Positions 37,113 through 47,652 of a stretch of DNA of 64,000 nucleotides are shown here, one piece after another; positions within the stretch are counted from its first letter, which is position 1; each line of letters begins with the position of its first letter. The notes below the pieces were generated by a model that was not told the origin of the DNA, did not search any database, and saw nothing but the letters and a program-made list of their open reading frames with translations. This DNA comes from Ephemerocybe angulata (lineage: Eukaryota > Basidiomycota > Agaricomycetes > Agaricales > Psathyrellaceae). The stretch covers positions 310,001-374,000 of the forward strand of contig JAACJK010000059.1 of assembly GCA_013368325.1 (NCBI GenBank), written 5' to 3'. Position numbers and translations under genes: made by a program.

Positions 37113-37386
37113 CCGGCTGCTGTTGCACCACCTCCACCTCCTTCACCTGAGCCAGCTCCAGCACCGCCTAATCCTTTATGGCAGTCCCGTGAGCCCACTC
37201 CTGCGATTGGAGAGGACAGCAATGATGACTTGGGTGGTTATGGTGAGGACAACAGGGACTTCGCGGGCACTGCAGCCTACAGGTGATCCTCGCAACTACA
37301 AGCAGGCTATGGCTGGTCGGTCCTGCCCCTTATTGCGAACGGAGTTTGGGATATAGTTGAGCTCCCACCTGGTGCAAAGGCCATTG
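37113..37386 (+). mobile_element. Copia fragment (start of reverse transcriptase region), + strand
   Basis: Reads NPLWQSREPTPAIGEDSNDD then LPLIANGVWDIVELPPGAKA; the same region of the minus-strand copia is at about 34300-34020. It is interrupted at 37386 by a LINE and resumes at 38939. Confidence 0.8.
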
Positions 37387-38938
37387 GCCCCTGGATCTCG
37401 GCTTATGGACTTGTACTCGGAACGAGTGGAGTTCAATGTCTACGCGGGGAAGGGCTTGGAAGGCTTGGCCGTGCGCCGGGCTGAGCTCGACCTCTTGTAT
37501 TGGCAAGCTTCGGATGAGCTGCACACCGCGTGCTTTGGGACGGACTGCTCCGTCCCGAGGAACGAACGCCACCAGGCTGCCTCTGCGTACGTGATGACGC
37601 AAGGCGACCGGGACGACAAGACCTCTGCCCGATGGGTAGCAGGACGGGTTCTCTCTGCGGATGCAGAGCTCTTTGCAATCCAAGCGGCTGTTGCTTCTGC
37701 TGTTCAGCGGAACGACTGTCGCAAGATTATCATCTTCACTGACCACGTCGCCTCGGCGAAGCGGGCAGTGGACCCCTCTGTCCACTCTGGTCAGGCTCAC
37801 TCCCTTGCAGTCTGCAAGGCCCTCACGGCATGGTTTGCCCTCTCCGTGGACCATTGCATTGAATTCGTTCAGGTCCCCTCCAAACTGGAGTGGGCCCTGC
37901 AGCACGACGCGCACCTGCATGCGCGTGGGTTGCCGGCGGTCCCTGTGGGGGCACGCCCAGCCACATCGCTTGACTATGTGCGCCGGAAGGTCACAGAGTC
38001 TGCTATCAGCTCCTGGCACACCCAGTTCCTCGCTGAGGGGTACAGGGGGAGCCAGTTCCTACAGCTCCACGCCCCTGACGGGTCAATCCTCCAGCCAGCG
38101 TACGCCAAGGGCGGCACTTGGCTTAATTCTGTGGCTGACGATAATCACTTGTGCGCACGGGTGTGCAGGTGCATTCTCAACCACGCCCCAATCGGCGAGT
38201 ATTATTCTCGGTTCAACATCCTGGAGGAACACTCCTGCACGTGCGGTGCGCCCACCCAGACGCGCCGCCACCTCTTTGAAGGGTGCCCTGACCTTCCTGC
38301 CACCCAGCGGACTCCGAGATTGCTCAAGGAGCTTGTTGGCTATCTTGTCGCGAACCCGACCTCATTCGGGTTCCGGCCTGCCCCCGAGGGGGTCGGATGA
38401 CGGGCTTGGGCAGGCCTGGGCATGTCCAGGGTGTTCTCCAGTGCCAATCCTTAAGCGGGACGGGCAGGTGTGGGTGTGGGTGGGGGCCCCCGTGCCGGGC
38501 TGACCTGGGGGGACGGTTGCTCACGCGACCTCTTTCTGGGGCGGGCTGGTGCTGGGTCTGGGGAGCTGTGCAGTTAGTAGCTTCGGCGAAACCGGCGGCA
38601 TCTTGGACTTGGCTTGGAGGGTTCCTGCGTGCATCTGTGCTTTGCTATTCCAGCGTTGGTGGTGCCAGCGGGTTCCAAAGGCGCGCTCGGGCTTCGCCCT
38701 CGCGGCCAATCGGCCTCTCCTTTCTGCCTATACATCGCACCCCTTGGCGTGCGGACTAGGCTTCGCTGGACCCCGATCGTCCCTTAGGGCCGACCGCAGT
38801 CTGTATCTCGCCCAGGGGCTGCGTTATGCCTTGTCTCTTTTCCTTCAAATGTCGATTACGCTGTAGTAGTTTACGACCGGTCTGCCTCTGCGCCCCGGAA
38901 TATCAAATAGGATTTAAAAAAAAAAAAAAAAAAAAAAA
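37387..38938 (+). mobile_element. 5'-truncated Tad1-like LINE with poly(A), 13-bp target duplication
   Basis: GCAAAGGCCATTG at 37374-37386 recurs at 38939-38951. The insert ends in 23 A (38916-38938). It carries an open frame to 38400: RNase H with CFGTDCSVPRNERH, SADAELFAIQAAVASA, IIFTDHVASAKRA and a later HDAH, then a C-terminal knuckle HSCTCGAPTQTRRHLFEGC. The reverse transcriptase is lost by 5' truncation. The long 3' region (38401-38915) is non-coding. Confidence 0.92.
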
Positions 38939-39185
38939 GCAAAGGCCATTGACTGCAGCTTCATCTTCAAGACCAAGCACAACATTGATGGGACTGTGGA
39001 GCGATGCACGGCAGAGTACATGGCTGCTGTGGAGGCTGGCAAAGAGATTCTATGAATGTGCAACATCCTTGGGGAGTTTGGATTCCCTCAGGAGGGTGTT
39101 TCGCTGCTTCACATCGACAACCAGTCTGCCATCAGTGTTAGTAAGAACCCAAAGCACTTTGGATGCATGAAGCACCTGAGGACGT
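38939..39185 (+). mobile_element. Continuation of the + strand copia fragment, internally deleted
   Basis: AKAIDCSFIFKTKHNIDGTV continues the RT start, then jumps directly to RNase H (AEYMAAVEAGKEI, SVSKNPKHFGCMKHL). Several hundred codons between are missing. It ends at about 39185. Confidence 0.75.
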
Positions 39186-40009
39186 GAAGGAAATGGATAT
39201 TCCGGTGAGTCCGACTCCTCCTACTCATCCGGCTCACCCGACTCGTCCAACTTCGAGCGGGTGCGATCTTTTGCCTCTGTTTGCTTTTGGGGGTCCTGTT
39301 GCAAATATAAACATACATCATTGATTGTCCAGCCAGCACTTATCGCTTACCTTTCATCACTCATAGTCCTTTATCTACCATAGATACACTTTTCGCAACA
39401 CTTACAGGGGGTGCGCTAATAGCATTTCCCTCACTTTATCGCTATGTTACCCTTGCCTCTCACCTGAAAAATGAGATAATTGCAGCGCAAAGCGACTCCT
39501 TGATTCCGGTGGATGCAGCCCAAACCAACCTTCTGGATAGCATGATTCTCTTTCTAATGGAAGCTGTGGCCTGCCTGAGTCAAGAGGAGGTCTGTGGAGC
39601 TGTGTGGAACATTGAGCAGTACGATGATGCTGAGCTCAGGGGCACTTTCAAGCTCTATGGGGAGAAGTATGGCCATTGTGAGTACCTTTGCTACTGTCCG
39701 CGCCCAATTAGCAGTCTAAAAATTACATTACAGTAGCACCAAGGTCTCTATGGCCTCCAAGCTACCTGTGTAGCAACCCAGCCTGCTCACAGATGTCTAA
39801 AGGGCGAAAATTGCAGAAGGTAGAGATACGCAGTGCTATACTGTATACCCTCAGGAAGGGCCTATTCCTGTAAACTCTTGTTAGAAGTGGTCAATCGACA
39901 GCCTAGACTCAGCATTGGAGCAGTCCATATGTGACTGTGTCCCATGGGTCAAGCCTGTGTATGGGGAATATTAAGGCTCTATAGTGTTGACTCACTGCTG
40001 TCTACCCAA

Positions 40010-40080
40010 GGGTGGTAGCTCAGTGGTAGAGCATCCAGCCATGACCGCAGATGGTCTCAGGTTCGATCCCTGATCACTCC
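40010..40080 (+). repeat. tRNA-like SINE piece in the CxC5/CxC6 gene
   Basis: D arm GCTC/GAGC with AGTGGTA loop, and T arm TCAGG-TTCGATC-CCTGA pair perfectly; A and B box words are good. The acceptor and anticodon arms are degenerate, so it is a tRNA-derived repeat, not a tRNA gene. The interval about 39880-40130 has no match to the host gene and is probably the whole insertion. Confidence 0.6.
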
Positions 40081-41146
40081 AATACTTTTGACAACTCTAT
40101 TGATCTTGAATGTACTGGTGAGTACGACAGAGTATATATAGCTGATGTGGGCAAAACTGATATTGGGCTTGAATAGACTGCAAAACCACATACTACATTG
40201 ACTATCAAGAAGGGCGTGGTGTCCGTCGATATTATGATGGAATTCCGGAAATTCTCCAAATGACCGACCATCACTATGCTGAACGCAGGCTTTTGGAGTC
40301 GTGGAGGCATGGAAAGGCCACGGCTTGGTTGTCATCAGCCAATTGCGCCTGAATCTAAGGAATCTATGGGATACTGAGACACTGAAGATGCCACCTGGAT
40401 GGGCGGTAAAACCAAACATTGAAGGCTGCCATGTTACCTACAGCTTCGTTTTTATCTGGCAAGGAGAAGCTCTTTACCTACCACATACTGGGGAGCAAGC
40501 AGACTAGTTCAAAAGTGCAATGGTTGGCCTGGAACGACGTGTACGGATTTACAGTCAAGACGCGAGCCTGCATAAATGCACCAAGTGTGTGCAAATTATG
40601 CGGGATGAAAGCAGGACACGTGGTTTATACTGATTTCTGAGCCTTTCGTTGTAATCTTCGCTACAGCTACAGGCATGATATCAGCTCTTGATGGGCGGGG
40701 TAACTGTCGGGCGTCCCGTTGCGTGAACCAATGTGCCACAAGGGTTTGGAGAAAAATCGGAACCGTTTCTGCATTGATCACTCACACTTGATAGCCAAGT
40801 GCTGTGTCAATAGGTGCGGAGCAAATGCATGCTCAGGGAAGAAAACCTGTGTGGAAACAAGCCATGCAGAAGCTGAGGCAATTCATGATGCACACTATAA
40901 GGCAGCATGGCAATATGCTGAGCACCTCAAGTGTGCCGCAGTTGCTAATCCAAAGTATGGAGAAGCAATTGACAAAGAGTTAGCCGACCTGCTTGTTGGA
41001 TTGTGCTCTGATGCAATCCTCTGGCTATTAGACCTCTGCTCATAGAGCTGCCTATCTGTAGTAAGCACATCTACTTGTGCGCCAGATACTGGGCTCAGCA
41101 TGTCTTGACCTGGCTAGGGATACTACCTAGCACTTTACTGAAACAA

Positions 41147-41219
41147 GACCACATAGCTCAGTGGTTAGAGCATCCACCCGGAGTTGGGAAGGTCCTTGGT
41201 TCAAACCCAGATCTGGTCA
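41147..41219 (+). repeat. tRNA-like SINE piece with a nearly complete acceptor stem
   Basis: Over 73 nt, GACCACA pairs with TCTGGTC at 6 of 7 positions; the D arm GCTC/GAGC is perfect; the B box is GGTTCAAACCC. The anticodon stem pairs poorly and position 33 is C, so a functional tRNA is unlikely. The interval about 41045-41240 interrupts the CxC6 gene. Confidence 0.6.
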
Positions 41220-42117
41220 TCTCTTTTCTGTCACTTGACTTTTAATACTGCTGGAGGAGGAAGATGAGTTTGAGCAGGTGTTTATGCGGGAACCAGATGG
41301 ATCAATGGTAGAAGTTGTGCCTGACGAGATAACTCAGGCTGAAGAAGCACGGAGGTCAACAATCCCGGTTCCCCTCACATTGACTGCTACTGTTGCAGCA
41401 CCAAGCGAAGCTCCACAGGGAAAGAAGGTCAAGGCTGTATTTGGGCGCTGCCGCACACACAACGAGCAACTGTTGGTCAATCCGTGTGGGGTAATTGTGC
41501 CCCGTGAGACTTTTTATAATGCAGAGACCATCCCTTACTCAGTTGTACATGCCTTGCTCTATTCGTGCCATCCATATTTTATTCACATTATCGCAGGAGT
41601 TCATTAAAAGGATTTACTTGCAGTAGAACCAGCCTATGCCAAATTTCATCATCTTTGACAATATCTGTACACTTGCCAAGCATGTCCAACATGATTCGGA
41701 CTTCAAGGATACAGGCCTCTTTGTTGATGTCTTTCACCATACAACCAAGCACTCGAAATCGGACACATTTTGCCAGATGAAATGTAACCTGCACCTCGTG
41801 AAAGAGCTCAAAGCAGAAGATGGTCTTGGCTGGTTTTGCAATACCTCTATCGCAGAGCAGACAAACATCTGGTTTGGTGGATATTACTCCATTTGCAGGG
41901 AGATGGTTGGGGTGATGTTTGATTTCTTCCTTGATAAAATGATTCTTATTCGCAACATAGCTACAATCAAATGGTTGGAAGCCAAAGATGTAATCATATT
42001 AAACTAAGCTATGATGCTAAGTTGTACATACAATAAAACTACTCTGAGTCTACGATACAATTATACAATAAAGTCCTTTCCTTTGATCACTACAATATGT
42101 TATAAACCACAGAGCGA

Positions 42118-42348
42118 AACATGAAAAGAATGACAAAGGAACTCTAGGCACGAGAGGAAAGACTGGCCTTCACATCTTCATACTCATCCTTGGAACATGA
42201 AAATAATGACGATAGAACTCTAGGCACAGGAGGAAGGACCAGCCTTCATATTTTTGTACTCATCCTCGGAACATGGAAAGAATGACAATAGAACTCTAGG
42301 CACGGGAGGAAGGACCAGCCTTCATACCTTTGTTCTCATCCTCAGAGG
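42118..42348 (+). repeat. 76-bp tandem repeat, about three copies
   Basis: GAACTCTAGGCAC begins units at 42139, 42215 and 42291, exactly 76 bp apart; each unit also contains CCAGCCTTCAT and ACTCATCCT. It lies just downstream of the CxC5/CxC6 remnant. Confidence 0.9.
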
Positions 42349-42429
42349 GATCATAAGAGCCAGCCTTCTGAATATCCGGGAAAAATGAGTTACTCCTGAT
42401 AGACGCCCGTGCCTCATGCTGTTCAAGCT

Positions 42430-43965
42430 TCACTGCATCTCACTTCTTCCTCTTCTCCCTCTTCTCCTTGTCCTTCCTCTCTTCCTCCTTCTCCTTCCTG
42501 ATCTTGGCCTAGCAGACATGTTGATGCTCTGCCAAAGGGTGTGGTGTCTCCTTGGCCCAATCTTTTCAGAGAATCGTGCTATCACCCTCCCCCACATCCT
42601 TGTGAGCCTGAGGTGCAGTATCCCATCGCTTCTTGCAGTTGTAGTAGTTGGTCTTGATAGGAACGAAGTCAAGCCCAGTGAGCTGCTTGAAGCGGGCGGC
42701 AACAGTGACACCCTGAGAGAGCTGGCTGCACTCAGCGAAAATGACAACAACCTCAGAGTACCAGAAGCCTCCAGGGAATAGATGAACTTCAGCTGGGTAC
42801 TTCATCTTGACAGAAGGATGGGGGGGGGGGGGGGGGCGGCAAGAGGGAGAACAAATCAACATCAATAAGCTCAGCATCACAACCAGCAGCTGACATTGAG
42901 GGAGGAGGGGAAGGGGACAGGCCCAAAAGCCTATGGTCCAGAATAGGCAAAGGAGAGGCACAGATGTACGGGAGATGAGACAAGTCACAGCGCTTGCGTT
43001 TGGTAGATGGGGTGGTGTTGGTAAAGGCAAGGAAGTTACAATCATCCTCATCCTCAATATTGATCACAGCTCTTGATGGACCCGCCACCGACAATGAAGC
43101 TCGAGAAATAGCAGAGCAATCTGCAAGGTCCTTCTGATCCCTTTGCTTAATGCTGGCATGGTCTTGCTGAAATGGGAGTTGGAAATGCGGGGTTCCAACA
43201 GGCTTGACACAGGCAGTAGTGGTCTCATCAAGCTTGGGGCACGTAGTCACAGTAACAGGCTTCAGGAGAATGTTGGCGTTGTCGGGTTTGACGATGACCA
43301 CATGCCCAACTCTCACATGAAGCCAACGGCGGCCGAGCCACTCGAGGATGAAAATGTGAGTGGTGTCGGAAGACAGGCTATTGTCAGTAAGGATGTCAAT
43401 GTCGAGGGTGAAGTTGGGAGGGGCATAATTCTGAAAGGTGCATACAATGGGCGCTGTACCCTCCTACACAGCAGATGTCAGTTCAAACCAATCAATGGTT
43501 GACAGCATAACGTACCACAAACTAGCACATAGTGGTGATCATTTTCTTAGCCTGGGTCTCGCTGCGGAAATGTGCAGCCTCAGTGGAATGGTGGGCTTCA
43601 CGATTAGACTCAACAATGGCCATACGTTGAGTGAAGATTGCCGGAATCTGGGACTGGAACCAAGTGTTAGAAAAGATGTCTTGTTCTGGGAGGGCTGGCT
43701 GACTGGAGCCAGAGACAATGATAGGGGCAGACGGCACAACAGCAATGTTGCTCTGGAATGGTGCCTTGGAGGAAGAGAGGATGTGGGAGGGGACCAAGCA
43801 GCCTCCCAGTACGCGATAGTGGGTGGCACAACGTACATGCCAGCACTTCTTGTTGGTCGCATTAGAGCATCCAGTCTTGCCACATGCCTTCTTCAAAGTT
43901 GGGTTCTTAGAGGGCAAGGTCATAGACTGTGAGGGCGCTAATGGAGCAGGCTGGAATAACATAGA
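42430..43965 (-). pseudogene. Unknown Agaricomycete repeated protein, broken
   Basis: Minus-strand order: KKACGKTGCSNATNKKCWHV (cysteine-rich), IFSNTWFQSQIPAIFTQR, a helix EAHHSTEAAHFRSETQAKK, then VVIVKPDNANILLKPVTVTT, STKRKRCDLSHLPYI, a Pro run, and YPAEVHLFPGGFWYSEVVVI ... FKQLTGLDFVPIKTNYYNCK. This resembles a family repeated in mushroom genomes, often beside transposons; I cannot name its function. Frame changes near 43500, 43320 and 42800 break it, the last at a 17-G homopolymer. Confidence 0.5.
42820..42836 (+). repeat. Poly(G) run of 17
   Basis: A homopolymer that would encode a proline run on the minus strand. Its length is prone to sequencing or replication error, so the apparent frame break here is uncertain. 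Confidence 0.85.
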
Positions 43966-44066
43966 TGCAACATTAGTATAGGTGAAATAGTTTGAGGATA
44001 GAGGGGGATTTGGCTGCGAGGCAGAGGGGGTAGGGATAGGGAAGACATGTGGTTGGTCGGTGAAGC

Positions 44067-44218
44067 AGATCTATTATCTCATCTAATCTTCTACTTTATC
44101 ATATCTAATCCGCTTATCTCTCATGTGACTGCTCATGTAATGTTCAACTTGTACCTGAGTCCCTTAGTTCAGTACCCTGACCTTAGGGACTTCAGTTCAC
44201 TACTGCAGATTTCCACAG
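44067..44218 (+). repeat. Partial copia LTR
   Basis: CTATTATCTCATCTAATCTT through GATTTCCACA matches the LTR at 32264-32570 read in reverse, without its first part. It separates the pseudogene ending at 43965 from a family C element fragment. Confidence 0.75.
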
Positions 44219-44378
44219 TGGACTCCACAGACCCTGACAGGGAATATGGACTGCTCATAAACTGTTTGTGGGCTAATATTGACAGAGAGCCTGCCAAAAA
44301 TTTAGATTCCAGTCTACCGGTATGCTGCTGGACTCTTTGTGGAGTCCATGCAAACAGGTGGGGGAGTGTGAAGTACTC
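44219..44378 (-). mobile_element. Family C element fragment (one end)
   Basis: The 160 bp match, in reverse, the left end of the element at 46811-47652 and end with GTGGGGGAGTGTGAAGTACTC. The rest of the element is missing where it meets the LTR. Confidence 0.8.
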
Positions 44379-44426
44379 CCCTGCACTTCGAAAATATCAC
44401 TTTAGGTGTGAGTCAGTACCTCTCAT

Positions 44427-45025
44427 TTGTTCCCTAATCTAACTTGTCACCTTGAATGCTCACCCCTTAGAATTAAGTGGTTCTGGTATAACATGCCCAG
44501 CCTGGTGCGATATGTGTGCCCAATTGGCAGAGACAGCATCTCATATCCTCATACTGACCTTGCAAGAATGTGTATGGCATCTGGTGAAAGAGTGTCCATG
44601 CTGATCAGCCATGAGTCGTTGCTCTCTAAATTGGGGTCTAATATCTCAAGGAGTGCTGCAGGTTCTTCTGAAGGAGGGCTGAGCATGGTAGGGGACAGCT
44701 TGTAGAATGGTCTGCCTTCTTACCTCTGCGATGTTGCTAGTATCTATAGCGGCTCTGACGATAACCACTCTGGAGACCAACACACCTTCCCTGATAACTC
44801 AGAGGTACTGGGATTAGTAGGTGACTTCGATGCATCAGAAGGCTATAGCGACCCAGAGGCTAATAGCAATGCTGAATTTGACCACACTGTTGGCTGTGGC
44901 CAAGTTCTTCAAGTTGAGGATCTTGACAATCATGAGGATTGGTTAGACAGCCCACCTCAGTCTCACCAGGCATCAGATATTTCGAACTATTGGGGCAGGG
45001 ACATGACCAATCGCAGCACAATCTA
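44427..45025 (+). pseudogene. Unknown gene remnant with acidic region
   Basis: Reads MPSLVRYVCPIGRDSISYPH, MCMASGERVSMLISHESLL, then after a stop DVASIYSGSDDNHSGDQHTF and an Asp/Glu/Ser-rich stretch ending in a stop at 45025. I recognise no domain. It is flanked by elements on both sides. Confidence 0.35.
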
Positions 45026-45031
45026 GGTTTC

Positions 45032-45608
45032 GAGGACTTCGCACTCCCCCATAATTCCCACAGGACTCCAGCTAGACGTCCGCTGGAAGTCCAGTGGACT
45101 TGCTGGACTTCTGGTACTTGCTGGACTTCTGGTGGACTTCCTGGACTTTTGCTGGACTTTTTGTCCGGTAAGGGGGTAAAAGTGCTCTGAACCGGAGTCC
45201 AGCAGAGTTCAGCAGAGTCTAGCAGAGTCCAGTAAGGTCTAGTTGGACTCCAGTACCTGCCAAATTAGAGTCCGGTACAGTCCGGCAGGTGTCCAGTCCA
45301 ACTGGAGTCCTGCTGGTCCAGTGGACTGACCAGCTAGACTCCGGGAGCAAGTGGAACAGGCTAGTTACATCAGTTATAACTAAGGTACAATCATAAAAGT
45401 CTATCATTATTTTTTTGTAATTAAGCATAATAGTGACAGGTGATGCCATCATTATTGTCAAGCATTGAAAGCCCATCATATTACTTGCTGATGCTATCAT
45501 TCACATTGTCAGAAGACTTAGATTGAATCGTGTAAGCTCAATTATATGGGCAGTTGTCAATTTACAGTCGATGTTCGGAAAGTATTTTGCATTTTCCCAG
45601 GCCATTAC
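45032..45608 (-). mobile_element. Family B element, truncated
   Basis: Starts GAGGACTTCGCACTCCCCC and follows the element at 21600-22669 in reverse for about 577 bp to GCATTTTCCCAGGCCATTA, where homology stops. No partner duplication is visible. Confidence 0.85.
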
Positions 45609-45663
45609 TTTGACGGCCCGCTTGAGTCTTAATAAAACAAAACATCTGGATAGGAAAAACGAG

Positions 45664-45960
45664 TGAAACAAAACAAGAGATAGCATTATAAGATCCCGAT
45701 ATGGTAATATGTGAACAAGAAACGCGGCCATCAAACAAAACTTGCCCAGCACAAAACTTCCAGGAGGAATGAGATAAGAGAGTTGAAACAAAATAAGAGA
45801 TGTCATTATAAGATCCCGATATGGTAATACGCGAACAAGAAATGCAACCATCAAACAAAACTTGCCCAGCACAAAACTTCCAGGAAGAACAAGATAAGAG
45901 AGTCATTCCAAGATCCCAATATGGTAAAACACGAACAAAATTTGGCTGGAACGAAACATG
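45664..45960 (+). repeat. 120-bp tandem repeat, two full and one partial copy
   Basis: GAAACAAAAYAAGAGATRKC begins units at 45664 and 45784; a shortened third copy follows from about 45897. It lies downstream of the stop codon of the minus-strand gene ending at 46011. Open frames across it simply repeat. Confidence 0.9.
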
Positions 45961-46810
45961 TCCCAAAAAGGAAGAACACAAACAAGATTCTGTGACCGTA
46001 AAGGAAGTATCTAGTGGGCCCCCGAGGTGGGTCCATCAGTGATGAGGGTATCGGGGTCTTCGTCTAGGTCTGGCTCAGGCTCGCTTTCAGCCTCATCCGA
46101 GTCAACCCCTGCTGGGTCTGCTACCACAGGGATATCTATAACCCAGCATCAGCATATGTGACAGCGGGACCAGCACACATAACTCACATTCATTGCTTGT
46201 ATAAGTCGCAATAGCTTGATCTAATAGTTCGGGGGTCCCCAAGACAGGGAACGGGAATGTCTCTCGTTTTTTCCCACCTTGTGACGACGGGCTTGTAGCT
46301 GCATGCAGTACAGCCTGTTCTGCAAGTTTGACAAACTGGGACTTTTCGTTCTTTGGTGGCTTTGGGAAACGAGTATTCCAACGCTTAACCTTGCATAGAA
46401 CATGCTCTAAAAACAAAGGGCCAAGGCCCAGTGTTTCTGCATCTTCCTTTGACATGTGTTTCTTCATATGGTCCAGCGTGGCTTTGACAGCGCATCGAAC
46501 AGCTGTAGTGTTGTCTAGTTGAAAGCCGAGCACCCCCAACCCTTTCCACACCCCAAGACCCTTGTGTCCCCAAATCCAGTCCGCTAGCTCGGTTTCAGTA
46601 GGCTCTGTGACCACTCCCGAAAGTGCGAGAGCATTCGCCATCTGGAGTGTGCATAGACCTTCCCCACTAATGCCACGAATTTTCAAGCTACGGATCATGG
46701 TAAAGGCCTCTGTCCATGTTTTCCGCTCACCCGGCCATGTTGCTGGGTCCTTTCCGCAGAGGTCACCAAGCCAAGCAACCCATGCCATCTCGGTAGATGT
46801 ATTGAAACAG

Positions 46811-47652
46811 GAGTACTTCACACTCCCCCACCTGTTCGCGTGGACTCCACAAAGAATCCAGTGGCATACCAGTGGACTGGAAGCCAAATTTTTGGCAGGC
46901 CCCCTGCCAAAATCAGTCCACGAATAGTCCACAAGCAGTCCACAAGCAGTCCATGTTCCCTGCCAAAGTCTGTGGAGTCCATGTGGACTCTGATTGTGGA
47001 CTGAAGCCACTGAACTCATGTGGACTACCACTGGACTCAAACCACTGGACTGATTGTGGACTACTGCTGAACTGCCACTAATGACGATTTTTGGTCCCAT
47101 CATTTTTATTATATAATACTGTTGTCATTGTTTTGTGGTGTTGATGCTATAAAATACTTAAGCAATTGGTTAAAAACTAGTCTCACAATCAGCAAAATGA
47201 TTTCCGAGCATCGACTTTGCAATCTAAAAATAGAATATGGTATAGGGTATAGTCTAATTACAAGGTAAAACATATAAGACCAAATAGCCTAGTGGCTAGC
47301 ACTCACACCAAAAGCTTAGTAATAGCTATTCTCAAGGTCTCAGGTTCAATCTTGGGGCATGCTATTTATTTTCTTTCTGTCAAAAGTGGAGATCATAAGA
47401 GTTCACATGGACTCCACGTGGACTCCATGTGGACTCCACTGGCTTGAGAAGGGATATAAACTTTAAGTCTGATGTGGACTGGCTGTGGAAGGGGGGTGGA
47501 CTGATTGTGGAGGGGGTATGGACTCTACGTGGACTCCACAATGAGTCCATTGATCAGAGTCCATAAAATATCCAGAGTCTACTGGTCTATCAGTAGACTC
47601 TGGGCAGTCCACGTGGAGTCCACCTGAACAGGTTGGGGACTGAGAATTACAG
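46811..47652 (+). mobile_element. Family C element, 842 bp, 8-bp target duplication, inside the TET/JBP-chromodomain gene
   Basis: The left end is GAGTACTTCACACTCCCCC and the right end, read inward, CTGTAATTCTCAGTCCCCA. TGAAACAG flanks it at 46803-46810 and 47653-47660. Subterminal parts are filled with GTGGACTCCA/TGGAGTCCAC words. Removing the element and one duplication restores ...KVGSCF|NTSTEMAWVAW. The core contains a tRNA-like piece (47278-47355). Confidence 0.92.
47278..47355 (+). repeat. tRNA-like piece within the family C element
   Basis: TAGCCTAGTGGCTAGCAC resembles an A box, and GGTTCAATCTT a B box 60 bp on. The stems are incomplete. It is similar in A-box style to the piece at 20889. 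Confidence 0.45.

Larger units (their letters stand above)
39400..42007 (+). pseudogene. CxC5/CxC6-type cysteine-cluster protein associated with KDZ transposons, broken
   Basis: Fragments in order: DSLIPVDAAQTNLLDSMILF (39490), a CxC5-like LCSNPACSQMSKGRKLQKVE (39760), GVRRYYDGIPEILQ (40217), SSANCA, then a CxC6-like region with NRFCIDHSHLIAKCCVNRCG and SGKKTCVETSHAEAEAIHDA (40755-40900), RTHNEQLLVNPCGVIVPRET (41455), FDNICTLAKHVQHD and TDVFHHTTKHS-like FVDVFHHTTKHSKSDTFCQM, IAEQTNIWFGGYYSICREM, DKMILIRN. This matches the layout I know for such KDZ-linked genes. Frameshifts (for example near 40700), stops and two tRNA-like insertions (40010-40080, 41147-41219) inactivate it. Confidence 0.8.

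Noticed and set aside
39900..41220. Functional tRNA genes
   Set aside because: The A and B boxes are good, but the anticodon stems do not pair and one acceptor stem fails; SINE-like relics fit better.
45562..45981. A 139-codon minus-strand protein with internal repeats
   Set aside because: The frame only reflects the 120-bp tandem repeat, whose period is a multiple of three.
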